From: JBKECP01 sp047974765
GTDB taxonomy: Bacteria; Pseudomonadota; Gammaproteobacteria; Pseudomonadales; Halieaceae
Assembly: GCA_047974765.1 (NCBI GenBank)
Contig: JBKECP010000036.1
Coordinates: forward strand, 42,225 to 106,224
DNA length: 64,000 bases
Reading direction: 5' to 3'
This document shows positions 17,971 through 27,129 of the stretch, piece after piece. The notes beneath the pieces are model-generated. The model saw only the letters and a program-made list of their open reading frames with translations. It searched no databases and was not told the DNA's origin. Each line of letters starts with the position of its first letter. Positions within the stretch are counted from its first letter, which is position 1. Made by a program: the position numbers and the translations under genes.

Positions 17971-19428
17971 TTATTTTTGTTTGAAATCACTAAAATCCGG
18001 CAAACGCATATGACGACGGTAGGCCATAGTCGAATGAGGCCAGTTATTGATTACCTTGCCAGCAGCATTTTTGTACCAGCTTTCACAGCGGCTAACCCAA
18101 ACCATTTTGCCAAGTTCCTGCTGCATCCACTGATTATAACGCTTCATTACCTCCGGACGCACATCGAGGGAATGCAAATTTTGCTGCAAAATTTTTTCGA
18201 TACAACTGGCCACATATTTCACCTGCTGTTCAACCATAAAAATAATAGAATTGCTGCCCAGGTTGGTATTGGGTCCATAAAGCATAAACAGATTGGGAAA
18301 TCCCGCTACACATACACCGCGATAGGCTTCAGCACCATCAGCCCAGGCCTGGCGCAGCCTTTGACCACCTGTACCCCTGAATTCAACCGCCGACAATAAA
18401 TCACTGGCGGTAAAACCAGTACCGTAGATGAGCACATCAATATCGCGTTTGACATCGTCGGCACTGCATACGCCCCGCTCACCGATACCCTTGATCGGCG
18501 AGGTAACCAATTCCACATTGTTGCGATTGAAGGTTTGAAAATAATCATCGCTCAACAGGATGCGTTTACATCCAAGCAAGTAATCAGGCGTCAGTTTATC
18601 TCGCACTTCAGGGTCACTAACACTTTGCTTGAGATAGCTTCGAAACCAGCGCAACCACAGTATGCGAACCAGTGAGCGCGAACGCATGGCCGGATAAAAA
18701 AACCACTCGCCCAGCAGATAGGACTTGAGCCGGTGCATTTTTTGCAACCAGGGGTAACGCGCAAAGCAACGCTGTTCAACCTCGGTGTAGGCGCGATCCT
18801 TGCGCTCGACCACATAATTGGCATTGCGCTGGTAAACATAGAGCTGCTTTACCTTGGCCGCCACATGGGGGATAAACTGAAGAGCGCTGGCAGCACTGCC
18901 GATTACGGCCACTCGCTTGTCACTGAGATCGATGTCGTGGTTCCAGCGGGCCGAGTGGAAGCTCGGTCCGTCAAAATTGGCAGCACCCTCAAAGTCCGGG
19001 ATATAGGGCATATTGAGCTGACCCAGGCCGCTGACTACGCTGCGCGCCTCGAGCTGTTCGCCATTGGCCAGCGATACCTGCCAATAGCCGCCCTCTTCAT
19101 TAAAAGCCGCCTCGGCAACAGCGGTATTCAGACGCAGATGAGGCCGCAATCCATACTTGTCGGCGCAGTGCTCAAAATAGGCCCGTATTTCATGGTGAGG
19201 CGAATAAATGCGGGACCAGTTGGGATTGGGCTCGAAGGAGAAGCTGTACAATACCGAAGGCACATCACAGCAGGCACCTGGATAGGTGTTGTCATACCAG
19301 GTACCACCAACACCGGAAGATTTTTCCAGAACCACAAAATTACTGATGCCCCGCCTGAGTAGCTCGATAGCCATGCACAAGCCAGACATACCGGCTCCAA
19401 TGATAGCAACATCCTTCTTTTCAGCCAT
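17971..19428 (-). CDS. flavin-containing monooxygenase, Baeyer-Villiger type
   Basis: The 485 residues carry an FAD-binding Rossmann motif at the N-terminus (IIGAGMSGLCMAIELLRRG, about 9-27) and GVGGTWYDNTYPGACCDVPS near 41-60. The Baeyer-Villiger fingerprint FDGPSFHSARWN lies near 151-162, and the NADPH Rossmann loop VAVIGSAASALQ follows. A late YGTGFTASD segment completes the family pattern. Such enzymes insert oxygen next to a ketone, or oxidise N or S atoms, using NADPH and O2. The substrate is unknown; cyclic ketones, steroids or alkanones are typical. It is a single gene, with yaaA upstream on the same strand 62 bases away. Confidence 0.9.
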   Translation of the reverse strand: MAEKKDVAIIGAGMSGLCMAIELLRRGISNFVVLEKSSGVGGTWYDNTYPGACCDVPSVLYSFSFEPNPNWSRIYSPHHEIRAYFEHCADKYGLRPHLRLNTAVAEAAFNEEGGYWQVSLANGEQLEARSVVSGLGQLNMPYIPDFEGAANFDGPSFHSARWNHDIDLSDKRVAVIGSAASALQFIPHVAAKVKQLYVYQRNANYVVERKDRAYTEVEQRCFARYPWLQKMHRLKSYLLGEWFFYPAMRSRSLVRILWLRWFRSYLKQSVSDPEVRDKLTPDYLLGCKRILLSDDYFQTFNRNNVELVTSPIKGIGERGVCSADDVKRDIDVLIYGTGFTASDLLSAVEFRGTGGQRLRQAWADGAEAYRGVCVAGFPNLFMLYGPNTNLGSNSIIFMVEQQVKYVASCIEKILQQNLHSLDVRPEVMKRYNQWMQQELGKMVWVSRCESWYKNAAGKVINNWPHSTMAYRRHMRLPDFSDFKQK

Positions 19429-19490
19429 AAATATTCCTTGCAGAGGCTTTTATTGCTTTTGACAGGTCTGTCGATATTAATTGTCAGGGC

Positions 19491-20270
19491 TTAGCCTGGC
19501 ACCTTATCCCGGGTAAACACCAGCTCTCGGGCACTCGATTCGGCGACATTATAGCGGTAACCACCTTCACGGAACTTTTTGAGCCCGTCAATACTGTTCA
19601 GCTCGTGATTGATAATATAGCGTGCCATTGCACCCCGGGCTTTTTTGGCAAAAAAGCTAATAATTTTATACTTGCCACTTTTTAAATCCTTAAATACCGG
19701 TGTGACAATATCTGCCTCCAACAAACCGGGCTTGAGGGCTTTGAAATACTCGTTAGAAGCCAGATTCACCAATACATCTGACTTCGATTTATGCAAATCC
19801 TGATTCAGCAAACGGGTAATATACTCACCCCAAAACTGATAAAGATTGGCACCACCGCGATTAGTGAATTTAAGGCCCATTTCAAGACGATAAGGCTGTA
19901 TTAAATCGAGCGGCCGCAACAAACCGTACAGGCCGGACAATATGCGCAGATATTGCTGGGCATAGGCGAGCTGACCACCATCCATGGTATCGGCCTGCAA
20001 ACCTGTATAAACATCACCTTTGAAGGCCAGTACAGCCTGCCTGGCATTATCTTTACTGAAAGGAATGGACCAGTTCATAAAGCGTGCATGATTGAGGTCG
20101 GCAATTTTTTCACTGACGCCCATCAGACTTTGAATATCTTCCGGGCTCAGGCAGCGAGCATCCTCAACAAGCTCTGCAGATTGTCCAAGCAGGCGTGGCT
20201 GGGTACTTTTACGCACCTTGTTTGGACTTTCAAAATCCAGCGTCTTGGCTGGGGAAATAATACTCAGCAT
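19491..20270 (-). CDS. yaaA: peroxide stress protein YaaA (DUF328)
   Basis: YaaA limits free intracellular iron during hydrogen peroxide stress in E. coli and has a DNA-binding fold. The 259 residues match the usual length. The family start MLSIISPAKTLDFESP is present, with LMGVSEKIADLNHARF near 50, AFKGDVYTGLQADTM (about 82-96), LRILSGLYGLLRPLDLIQPY (about 108-127) and NLASNEYFKAL. The end FREGGYRYN is also typical. Its OxyR control in E. coli and the oxyR gene of this window make a functional link possible, but no site is shown. Confidence 0.96.
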   Translation of the reverse strand: MLSIISPAKTLDFESPNKVRKSTQPRLLGQSAELVEDARCLSPEDIQSLMGVSEKIADLNHARFMNWSIPFSKDNARQAVLAFKGDVYTGLQADTMDGGQLAYAQQYLRILSGLYGLLRPLDLIQPYRLEMGLKFTNRGGANLYQFWGEYITRLLNQDLHKSKSDVLVNLASNEYFKALKPGLLEADIVTPVFKDLKSGKYKIISFFAKKARGAMARYIINHELNSIDGLKKFREGGYRYNVAESSARELVFTRDKVPG

Positions 20271-20369
20271 AGTTCCTCACTCACTGTCATGCAGTGAAAT
20301 ATCTACTTTCGCCAGGGTGAAGCGGCTATGATACTCTGCGCTCCTTTATTGAAAAAGACTAATAAAATC

Positions 20370-20888
20370 ATGTCAGTTTGGCGTGGTCTCATTACAACAA
20401 TAGATACCTTTACCAGAGCCTGCGGCCATTGTTTGTGCTGGCTCAGCATTGCTATGACTCTGCTCACTACCATCGTGGTAATTCTGCGTTACGGTTTTAA
20501 TATTGGTTCTATCGCCTCACAGGAAGCCGTTATTTATATGCACGGCATACTCTTTATGCTGAGCGCAGCTTACACACTGCAACAAGACAGCCATGTGCGA
20601 GTTGATATTTTTTATCGACATTTTTCCTGCCGTACACAGGCCTGGATTAACTGTATTGGTGGCATTATATTCTTATTGCCTTTTTGTGTTTTTCTGTTTT
20701 TTATCAGTTGGAGCTATGTCGCTGAATCCTGGCATATCAGGGAGGTATCACCTGAACCTGGCGGCATTCCGGCAGTTTATCTACTGAAAACCCTGCTGTT
20801 ATTACTACCTTTGACTCTTTTTTTACAGGCACTTGCTGAAACATTGCGCAATGCCAGAATAGTGATTACTGGCGAACACATATGCTGA
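20370..20888 (+). CDS. TRAP transporter small membrane subunit (DctQ type)
   Basis: The 172 residues contain four hydrophobic segments and the DctQ pattern: WLSIAMTLLTTIVVILRYGF (first helix with RYGFN), SQEAVIYMHGILFMLSAAY, the basic HVRVDIFYRHFSCRTQ loop, and two C-terminal helices. DctQ pairs with the large permease in sodium-driven uptake of organic acids. I chose the ATG at 20370 because the open frame from 20328 adds residues before the usual start. The stop overlaps the start of the large permease gene by 7 bases, so translation is coupled. Confidence 0.9.
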   Translation: MSVWRGLITTIDTFTRACGHCLCWLSIAMTLLTTIVVILRYGFNIGSIASQEAVIYMHGILFMLSAAYTLQQDSHVRVDIFYRHFSCRTQAWINCIGGIIFLLPFCVFLFFISWSYVAESWHIREVSPEPGGIPAVYLLKTLLLLLPLTLFLQALAETLRNARIVITGEHIC

Positions 20889-22258
20889 GCCATATCGCTT
20901 TATTCATGTTTGCCGTTATTTGCATACTGCTGATGCTGGGTTATCCGGTTGCCTTTACTATGGCCGGTACTGCTCTGCTGTTTGCTGCCGTTGGCATTAT
21001 TGGCGGTGTTTTTGATGCCGCTTTTCTGTCAGCCATGCCCGGTCGCTTATACAGCACTATTGGCAATGAAACCCTGATAGCTGTCCCCCTGTTTATACTG
21101 ATGGGTGTCGCACTGGAAAAGTCCCGTATTGCCGAAGAATTACTGAGCAATATGACACGGGCTTTTGGCCGCATTCGCGGTGGACTGGGTATTTCGGTGA
21201 TTATTGTCGGTACGCTACTGGCCGCCTCTACCGGCATTGTTGGTGCAACGGTTATTACAATGGGTTTACTGTCCTTACCCAGCATGCTCAAAAGCGGCTA
21301 CAGACCCTCTCTGGCAGCGGGCACTATTTGTGCAACCGGCACTCTGGGCCAGATTATTCCGCCTTCAATTGCACTGATTCTGCTTGGTGATGTGTTATCC
21401 AGTGCTTATCAGCAGGCACAGTTGAGCATGAATATATTCAATCCAAAAGTCTTGTCGGTGGGCGATTTGTTTACCGGCGCATTGATTCCGGGATTGTTAC
21501 TGATCTTGTGCTACAGCATTTACCTGTTGGCAGTAAGCCGCTTTCGGCCAGAAGATGTACCGCTTGCCAATGAACCGGCCGTATCGCTAAAGAAGCTATT
21601 ATTAAGCACGCTTCCGCCAATAGCTCTGATTATACTGGTATTGGGCTCCATCCTGACCGGCGCAGCCACCCCTGGCGATGCGGCAGGTATTGGCGCTGTT
21701 GGCGCACTGCTACTGGTTCTTTCGCAGGGACAGCTGAATATTACCCTGCTTAAGCAGATAGCACTGGATACTACGCGAATGACTTGCATGGTATTTACGA
21801 TACTGATTGGAGCTTCCATATTTTCGCTGGTTTTTCGTGGTTTCGGTGGCGACGCATTGATTCATGGCTATTTTAACAACCTGCCAGGTGGCACTCTGTC
21901 GGCAACAGCAATAGTAATGCTGGTTATATTCCTACTGGGTTTTATACTTGACTTTATTGAAATTACTTTTGTGGTAATACCCATTGTCGGACCTACTTTA
22001 CTACAGATGGGTATAGATCCCGTTTGGCTTGGAATAATTTTTGCGCTGAACCTGCAAACGTCTTTTTTAACGCCTCCTTTTGGTTTTGCACTATTCTATT
22101 TACGGGGTGTGGCACCGGATTCACTCCCGACCAGCGCTATTTACCGGGGAGTTATACCCTTTATAATTATCCAGCTACTGGTCATTACCGCAATCTGGCT
22201 GTGGCCTCCGCTGGCAACCTGGCTGCCAGCACAACTATCTGACTTAAAAGGAGCCTGA
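20882..22258 (+). CDS. TRAP transporter large permease (DctM type)
   Basis: The 458 residues form a very hydrophobic protein of about 12 segments. DctM signatures are LMLGYPVAFTMAGTALLFA at the start, GIVGATVITMGLLSLPSML (about 118-136), ATGTLGQIIPPSIALILLGD (about 149-168), GAATPGDAAGIGAVGALLL near 260 and LQTSFLTPPFGFALFYLRGV near the end. It forms the sodium/solute channel of the transporter. It is 18 bases before the thioesterase gene. The solute-binding protein is the convergent gene at 22686-23861. Confidence 0.94.
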   Translation: MLSHIALFMFAVICILLMLGYPVAFTMAGTALLFAAVGIIGGVFDAAFLSAMPGRLYSTIGNETLIAVPLFILMGVALEKSRIAEELLSNMTRAFGRIRGGLGISVIIVGTLLAASTGIVGATVITMGLLSLPSMLKSGYRPSLAAGTICATGTLGQIIPPSIALILLGDVLSSAYQQAQLSMNIFNPKVLSVGDLFTGALIPGLLLILCYSIYLLAVSRFRPEDVPLANEPAVSLKKLLLSTLPPIALIILVLGSILTGAATPGDAAGIGAVGALLLVLSQGQLNITLLKQIALDTTRMTCMVFTILIGASIFSLVFRGFGGDALIHGYFNNLPGGTLSATAIVMLVIFLLGFILDFIEITFVVIPIVGPTLLQMGIDPVWLGIIFALNLQTSFLTPPFGFALFYLRGVAPDSLPTSAIYRGVIPFIIIQLLVITAIWLWPPLATWLPAQLSDLKGA

Positions 22259-22276
22259 TTAACAGGTTATCGCTCT

Positions 22277-22669
22277 ATGCGTAATATTGATTCGACACCT
22301 GTTCCACAGGGTGAACTTGCCCTGCAAACAATTGCCATGCCAAAAGATACCAATGCCAACGGCGATATCTTTGGCGGTTGGTTGCTGTCGCAGATGGACC
22401 TTGCTGGTTCAATCACTTCTACCGAAGTGGCGGGCGGACGTGTGGCCACTGTTGCCATTGACGGTATGGCATTTTTAACACCAGTGCATGTTGGTGCCGT
22501 GGTCAGCTGCTACTGTGACGTTCTTGAAATTGGCCGCAGCTCCATCCGTACAATGGTGGAGGTCTGGATTAATTCCAAACACGATGGTGAACCATTAAAA
22601 GTTACCGAAGGTGAGTTTGTTTTTGTTGCCATTGATGAAAAGGGCCGTACCCGATCCATTAACCCGTAG
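22277..22669 (+). CDS. YciA-like acyl-CoA thioesterase (hotdog fold)
   Basis: The 130 residues match YciA-type thioesterases that hydrolyse short and medium acyl-CoA. Motifs seen are GELALQTIAMPKDTNANGDI (about 10-29), then GGWLLSQMDLAG with the catalytic Asp, GRVATVAIDGMAFLTPVHVG (about 54-73) and the EVW-type strand. It is cotranscribable with the TRAP permease genes (18-base gap). This may indicate that the imported acid is handled as a CoA ester, but the link is only positional. Confidence 0.9.
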   Translation: MRNIDSTPVPQGELALQTIAMPKDTNANGDIFGGWLLSQMDLAGSITSTEVAGGRVATVAIDGMAFLTPVHVGAVVSCYCDVLEIGRSSIRTMVEVWINSKHDGEPLKVTEGEFVFVAIDEKGRTRSINP

Positions 22670-22685
22670 ACAGATATGGTATAGC

Positions 22686-23861
22686 TCAATCACTATTTGA
22701 ATATGGCGGCAGCACTACATCCCGAGCATTGATATAGGCCTGTTCAGAGATGCGATGATAGGCGCGTACATTTTTGTAAAAACTCTGAAACGATACATTG
22801 ATCTTTGCCGCCATAGGATCTTTGGCTACCAGCTCTGCCAACACTTCTTTATTGGCTGCATACAGAGCCTCAAGCACATCATCAGGCAAACGACGCAGCT
22901 GCACACCATAATCTGTTTCCAGTTGCATTAGTGCTGCATTATTGCCGGCAGTAAATTCATCCAGCATATCCTGATTGGCAGCACGCGTGGCATATTTGAC
23001 GATAGCCTGAAGATCGGCAGGCAATGCCGCCAATGATTGACGATTGACAATAAATTCCAGCATCGCACCCGGCTCATGCCAGCCGGGATAATAGTAGTAA
23101 TGCGCTACATTTTGCAGGCCGAGTGCCAGGTCGTTATATGGGCCAACCCATTCGGCTGCATCAATTACTCCCGTTTGCAAGGAAGTATAAACTTCACCAC
23201 CAGGAATGCGCACCGCCGTACCACCAGCACGGCTGAAAACGTCACCGGCAAGGCCGGGGATACGCATTTTTAGCCCTTTAAGATCATCCAGCGAACGAAT
23301 TTCACGATTAAACCAGCCAGCCATTTGTACACCAGTGCTACCACCGGGAAAAGGTACCAGATTAAAGGGTGCATACGCTTCCCGCCACAGTTGCAACCCG
23401 CCACCATAATAAAACCAGGCATTCATCTCCTGAGCCGTCATGCCAAAAGGGATTGCAGTAAAAAATACTGATGATGGAATTTTGCCCTTCCAATAATAAG
23501 CAGCACCGTGACCGGCATCTGCCACCCCCCGGGATACCGCATCAAAAACCTCGAAAGCAGGTACAATTTCACCAGCTCCATAAACATCAATCTTAAGTCG
23601 ACCCGCGCTCATTTCCTCAATATAGCGCGCCAGATTATTGGCACCAGAACCCAGCCCAGGCAGATTTTTGGGCCAGGTAGTCACAATTTTCCAGTGGTAG
23701 ATTGAAGCTGAGGCATCAGGCTGTGAAGCTATCGCAGCCTGCCTATACTGATTTTGGCGATGAGCAACATCAGCAGCCCATAAACCAACGACACTGACCA
23801 ACACCGTCAGCAGTAAAAGAATAATCAGGGCGCTGTAGCGCCGACCTGGATGAGTTTGCAT
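22686..23861 (-). CDS. TRAP transporter solute-binding protein (DctP, TakP-like)
   Basis: The 391 residues begin with a hydrophobic export signal (residues about 8-28, ALIILLLLTVLVSVVGLWA). The mature domain is DctP-like and very close in pattern to TakP, which binds 2-oxo acids: KIVTTWPKNLPGLGSGANNL (about 59-78), GAGEIVPAFEVFDAVSRG, GHGAAYYWKGKIPSS, TGVQMAGWFNREI, LKGLKMRIPGLAGDV and TGVIDAAEWVGPYNDLALGL. The gene is convergent with its presumed permease genes, which is unusual, as these three normally form one operon. A 2-oxoacid substrate is inferred from the resemblance. Confidence 0.88.
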   Translation of the reverse strand: MQTHPGRRYSALIILLLLTVLVSVVGLWAADVAHRQNQYRQAAIASQPDASASIYHWKIVTTWPKNLPGLGSGANNLARYIEEMSAGRLKIDVYGAGEIVPAFEVFDAVSRGVADAGHGAAYYWKGKIPSSVFFTAIPFGMTAQEMNAWFYYGGGLQLWREAYAPFNLVPFPGGSTGVQMAGWFNREIRSLDDLKGLKMRIPGLAGDVFSRAGGTAVRIPGGEVYTSLQTGVIDAAEWVGPYNDLALGLQNVAHYYYYPGWHEPGAMLEFIVNRQSLAALPADLQAIVKYATRAANQDMLDEFTAGNNAALMQLETDYGVQLRRLPDDVLEALYAANKEVLAELVAKDPMAAKINVSFQSFYKNVRAYHRISEQAYINARDVVLPPYSNSD

Positions 23862-23913
23862 TTATTTTATTGGATTGTCTGCGCAAGGTTTATTTATTAC
23901 AGCAAAATTCTAT

Positions 23914-26064
23914 TCATAGTAATTGTAATTTGGCATATTGCAGCACCAGCCACTTGCTGCCTTCAGCGTCAAAATGCACTTCAATACGAGCATTATTGCC
24001 CCGCCCCTCAAAATTTAGCACCACCCCCTCACCAAAAATCTGATGATAAACCCGTTGTCCCAGGCTCAGGCCTGTATCAGGCACTGCCGCCTGAGTCAGA
24101 CTGCTGACAGGCGATATCAGCGTATTGTTGAGCCGCACTTCCTGCAATAGTTCACCTGGTATCTCACGAATGAAGCGCGAAGGTGCGTTGTAGGCTTCAT
24201 TGCCGTGCAAACGGCGGGTTTCAGCATAGCTTATTACCAGCCGCTCCATTGCCCGGGTAATACCGACATAACAAAGACGGCGCTCTTCCTCCAGCCGACC
24301 AGGCTCCTCCAGCGACATCCGGTGAGGAAAGAGGTTCTCTTCCATACCGGCCAGAAAAACCAATGGAAACTCCAAACCCTTGGCCGAATGCAGAGTCATT
24401 AGCTGGATACTGTCTTCATGGGCATCCGCCTGTGCTTCACCCGCATCCAGTGCGGCATTATCAACAAATTGCTGTAGCGGTGACAGCTCATCATCCTCTG
24501 TGACAAACTGTTTTGCCGCCGACACCAGCTCTTGCAGGTTTTCAAGTCTGGCCTGACCTTTTTCACCTTTTTCCTTGCGGTGAAATTCCATCAGGTTTGA
24601 ATGCTGCTCAACATGCTGTATCAGCTCTTCCAGCAGCATTTCATCAGTACCCGAGTCCAGCTCGTTAATCAGAATCTGAAAACCTTCCAGTGCTGCACAG
24701 GCTCTGGTTGGCAACCGTTTGGCAGCTATGATTTCACTGATCGCCTGCCACAGTGAAATTTGTTGTTGCCGGGCCAATTCACGCACAGTATCCAGTGTTT
24801 TGCTGCCGATACCCCGGGGCGGCGTATTGATAATACGTTCGATAGCGGCATCATCACTGCGGTTAATCAGCAAGCGCAAATAGGCCATTACATTACGAAT
24901 TTCCAGGCGCTCATAAAAGCGCTGGCCACCATAAATACGGTAGGGTACGCCACTTCGTATCAATGCTTCTTCAAGTACCCTGGACTGGGCATTGGAGCGG
25001 TAGAGAATCGCCACTGACGCCCGTTCGTGGCCTTCATTGACCCATGATTCCAAAGATTCAACAATATAACGCGCCTCATCCTGTTCATTAAAACCGGCAT
25101 AAAGACTGATTTGCTCACCCGTATCCCCTGCCGTCCACAGCTGTTTGCCAAGGCGTCCGGAGTTGTGCCCGATAACTCCATTGGCTGCCTGTAAAATAGT
25201 CTGGGTAGAGCGGTAATTCTGCTCCAGACGCACCGTCTGACAGGGGCTGAAATCTTCGCTGAAACGCTGGATATTCTCGATTTTTGCACCGCGCCAGCCA
25301 TAAATAGACTGATCATCATCACCCACAGCCACCAGCGGAATATGCCCCCCGGACAACACTCGCAGCCAGGCGTACTGGATAGTATTGGTATCCTGAAATT
25401 CATCCACCAGTATCTGCCGAAAGCGACTTTGGTAATGAGCCAGCGTGGCCGGACTGTTCAGCCACAGTTCGTGAGCGCGCAACAGCAATTCTGCAAAATC
25501 AACCAGGCCACCACGTTTACAGGTCTCTTCGTAAGCCAGATAAATACGCAGCATGGACTGACCGTAGAGATCGTGATGTGGAACCTCAATGTGGGCCGCC
25601 CGCAAGCCTTCGTCTTTCTGGCTGTTGATATACCAGGCAGCCTGGCGAGGGGGCCAACGGGATTCATCCAGATCCAGTTCACGACAGATGCGTTTAATTA
25701 ACCTCAATTGATCATCAGCATCCAGAATCTGGAAATTACGGGGCAGACCGGCATCTTTCCAATGAGCCTTGAGCAGACGGTGAGCAAGACCATGAAAAGT
25801 ACCCACCCACATACCCTGGATAGGTATTTGCAGCATTTGTTCGATGCGACTGCGCATCTCCCGGGCCGCCTTGTTGGTAAAAGTCACCGCCAAAATACCG
25901 TGTACAGGAACGCCCTGAGCCCGGACCAGCCAGGCAATGCGGTGAACCAGCACACGGGTTTTGCCACTACCGGCACCGGCCAGTACCAGCAGATTATCAC
26001 TATCAGCGGCAACGGCTTCGCGCTGGGCACTGTTGAGAGGCGAAAGAATATCAGATACATCCAT
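23914..26064 (-). CDS. uvrD: DNA helicase II UvrD
   Basis: UvrD unwinds DNA in nucleotide excision and mismatch repair. The 716 residues give all superfamily 1A motifs: Q motif LNSAQREAV (about 9-17), Walker A VLAGAGSGKTRVLVHRI (about 27-43), motif Ia TFTNKAAREMRSRI, motif II VDEFQDTN near 220, motif III GDDDQSIYGWRGA, motif IV EQNYRSTQTI, motif V MTLHSAKGLEFP near 555 and motif VI CYVGITRAMERL. The Tudor-like C-terminus (GQRVYHQIFGEGVVLNFEG) is present. It is divergent from hexR. Confidence 0.97.
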   Translation of the reverse strand: MDVSDILSPLNSAQREAVAADSDNLLVLAGAGSGKTRVLVHRIAWLVRAQGVPVHGILAVTFTNKAAREMRSRIEQMLQIPIQGMWVGTFHGLAHRLLKAHWKDAGLPRNFQILDADDQLRLIKRICRELDLDESRWPPRQAAWYINSQKDEGLRAAHIEVPHHDLYGQSMLRIYLAYEETCKRGGLVDFAELLLRAHELWLNSPATLAHYQSRFRQILVDEFQDTNTIQYAWLRVLSGGHIPLVAVGDDDQSIYGWRGAKIENIQRFSEDFSPCQTVRLEQNYRSTQTILQAANGVIGHNSGRLGKQLWTAGDTGEQISLYAGFNEQDEARYIVESLESWVNEGHERASVAILYRSNAQSRVLEEALIRSGVPYRIYGGQRFYERLEIRNVMAYLRLLINRSDDAAIERIINTPPRGIGSKTLDTVRELARQQQISLWQAISEIIAAKRLPTRACAALEGFQILINELDSGTDEMLLEELIQHVEQHSNLMEFHRKEKGEKGQARLENLQELVSAAKQFVTEDDELSPLQQFVDNAALDAGEAQADAHEDSIQLMTLHSAKGLEFPLVFLAGMEENLFPHRMSLEEPGRLEEERRLCYVGITRAMERLVISYAETRRLHGNEAYNAPSRFIREIPGELLQEVRLNNTLISPVSSLTQAAVPDTGLSLGQRVYHQIFGEGVVLNFEGRGNNARIEVHFDAEGSKWLVLQYAKLQLL

Positions 26065-26168
26065 GGTGGCATTCTACTGCAATCAGATAGCACTCTCACA
26101 GTCAGCCGGGCAGTTTGCTGTGCAGCTGTGTAATAATCGGCTGCCAGGTACAGGCTATTTGAGCAGTA

Positions 26169-27038
26169 ATGAGGCACAAACCCTTGAACAACGGCAGACC
26201 CATCCTGAGACATATTGAAGCATCACTGGCACAGTTGCGCCGTTCTGAGCGCAAGGTGGCAGAACTGGTCATCATCTGCCCCCAGGATGTCATTCATATG
26301 CGTATTGTTGATTTGGCGGCAGCGGCACAGGTGTCAGAACCAACGGTTGTTCGCTTTTGTCGCGCTATCGGCTGTCAGGGTTTTCAGAGCTTTAAATTAA
26401 CACTCGCCCAGTCACTGGCCCAAAACAGCACGCAGGAACCCTTCACTCTGAGTGAGTTAGATACCGCCCGGGACTACACCTGCAAGGTCTTTGATGCCAC
26501 CATGGAGACCCTTGCACAGGTTCGCAACACCCTCGACCCAGACGCTATCGAGGTGGCCGTTGATGCCCTGTGTAATGCTCGCCGGGTGGAGTTTTATGGT
26601 TTTGGTGCCTCCAGTCCGGTAGCTATCGATGCTCAACACAAGTTTTTCCGTCTGCAAATAGCCAGTGCTGCGCTCTCCGATCCTCATATTCAGGCGATGT
26701 CCGCTATGTCACTAACACCTGCTGATGTGGTCGTGGCTATTTCCCAATCGGGCCGCAGTACGGCTCTGCTGGAAGCAATGGATCATGTGCGCGAATCCGG
26801 TGCGGTGATTATTGCCCTCGCACCATCGGCCACACCCGTGCTGGAGCACGCCACCCTGCCCATTCCCATTGATGTTCAGTCGCCAAATGAGGACTCCTAC
26901 ACCCCTTTGCCCTCACGCATTGCCCACCTGGCGGTGATCGATATTCTGGCTGTTGGTGTCTCCAAAATGAAAGGTGATGAAGTCACCCGTCATCTACACA
27001 AGCTCAACCGCGGCTTGCAGTCTTTGCGCAGCAATTAG
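26169..27038 (+). CDS. hexR: HexR-like RpiR-family transcription regulator
   Basis: The 289 residues have an N-terminal RpiR helix-turn-helix (about 38-75, QVSEPTVVRFCRAIGCQGF) and a C-terminal SIS sugar-phosphate domain (about 130-270, with FYGFGASSPVAIDAQHKFFR and VAISQSGRSTALLEAM). This matches HexR of Pseudomonas and Shewanella, which represses glucose and Entner-Doudoroff genes and is released by KDPG. No zwf, edd or gap gene is near, so the regulon is elsewhere. It is divergent from uvrD across a 104-base gap. Another RpiR-family regulator is the alternative. Confidence 0.75.
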   Translation: MRHKPLNNGRPILRHIEASLAQLRRSERKVAELVIICPQDVIHMRIVDLAAAAQVSEPTVVRFCRAIGCQGFQSFKLTLAQSLAQNSTQEPFTLSELDTARDYTCKVFDATMETLAQVRNTLDPDAIEVAVDALCNARRVEFYGFGASSPVAIDAQHKFFRLQIASAALSDPHIQAMSAMSLTPADVVVAISQSGRSTALLEAMDHVRESGAVIIALAPSATPVLEHATLPIPIDVQSPNEDSYTPLPSRIAHLAVIDILAVGVSKMKGDEVTRHLHKLNRGLQSLRSN

Positions 27039-27129
27039 TGATAGCGACTACCAACTTGACAACAGTGCTGGCTGTGTCGCTGACAGCTTGTTAGTATCGC
27101 CCTCTACTTTTAGCGCAAATGGCAGCCTC

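Noticed and set aside
26974..27129. Upstream extension of the SPOR protein frame overlapping hexR
   Set aside because: The extra 52 residues overlap hexR and have no pattern; ATG 27130 is a better start.
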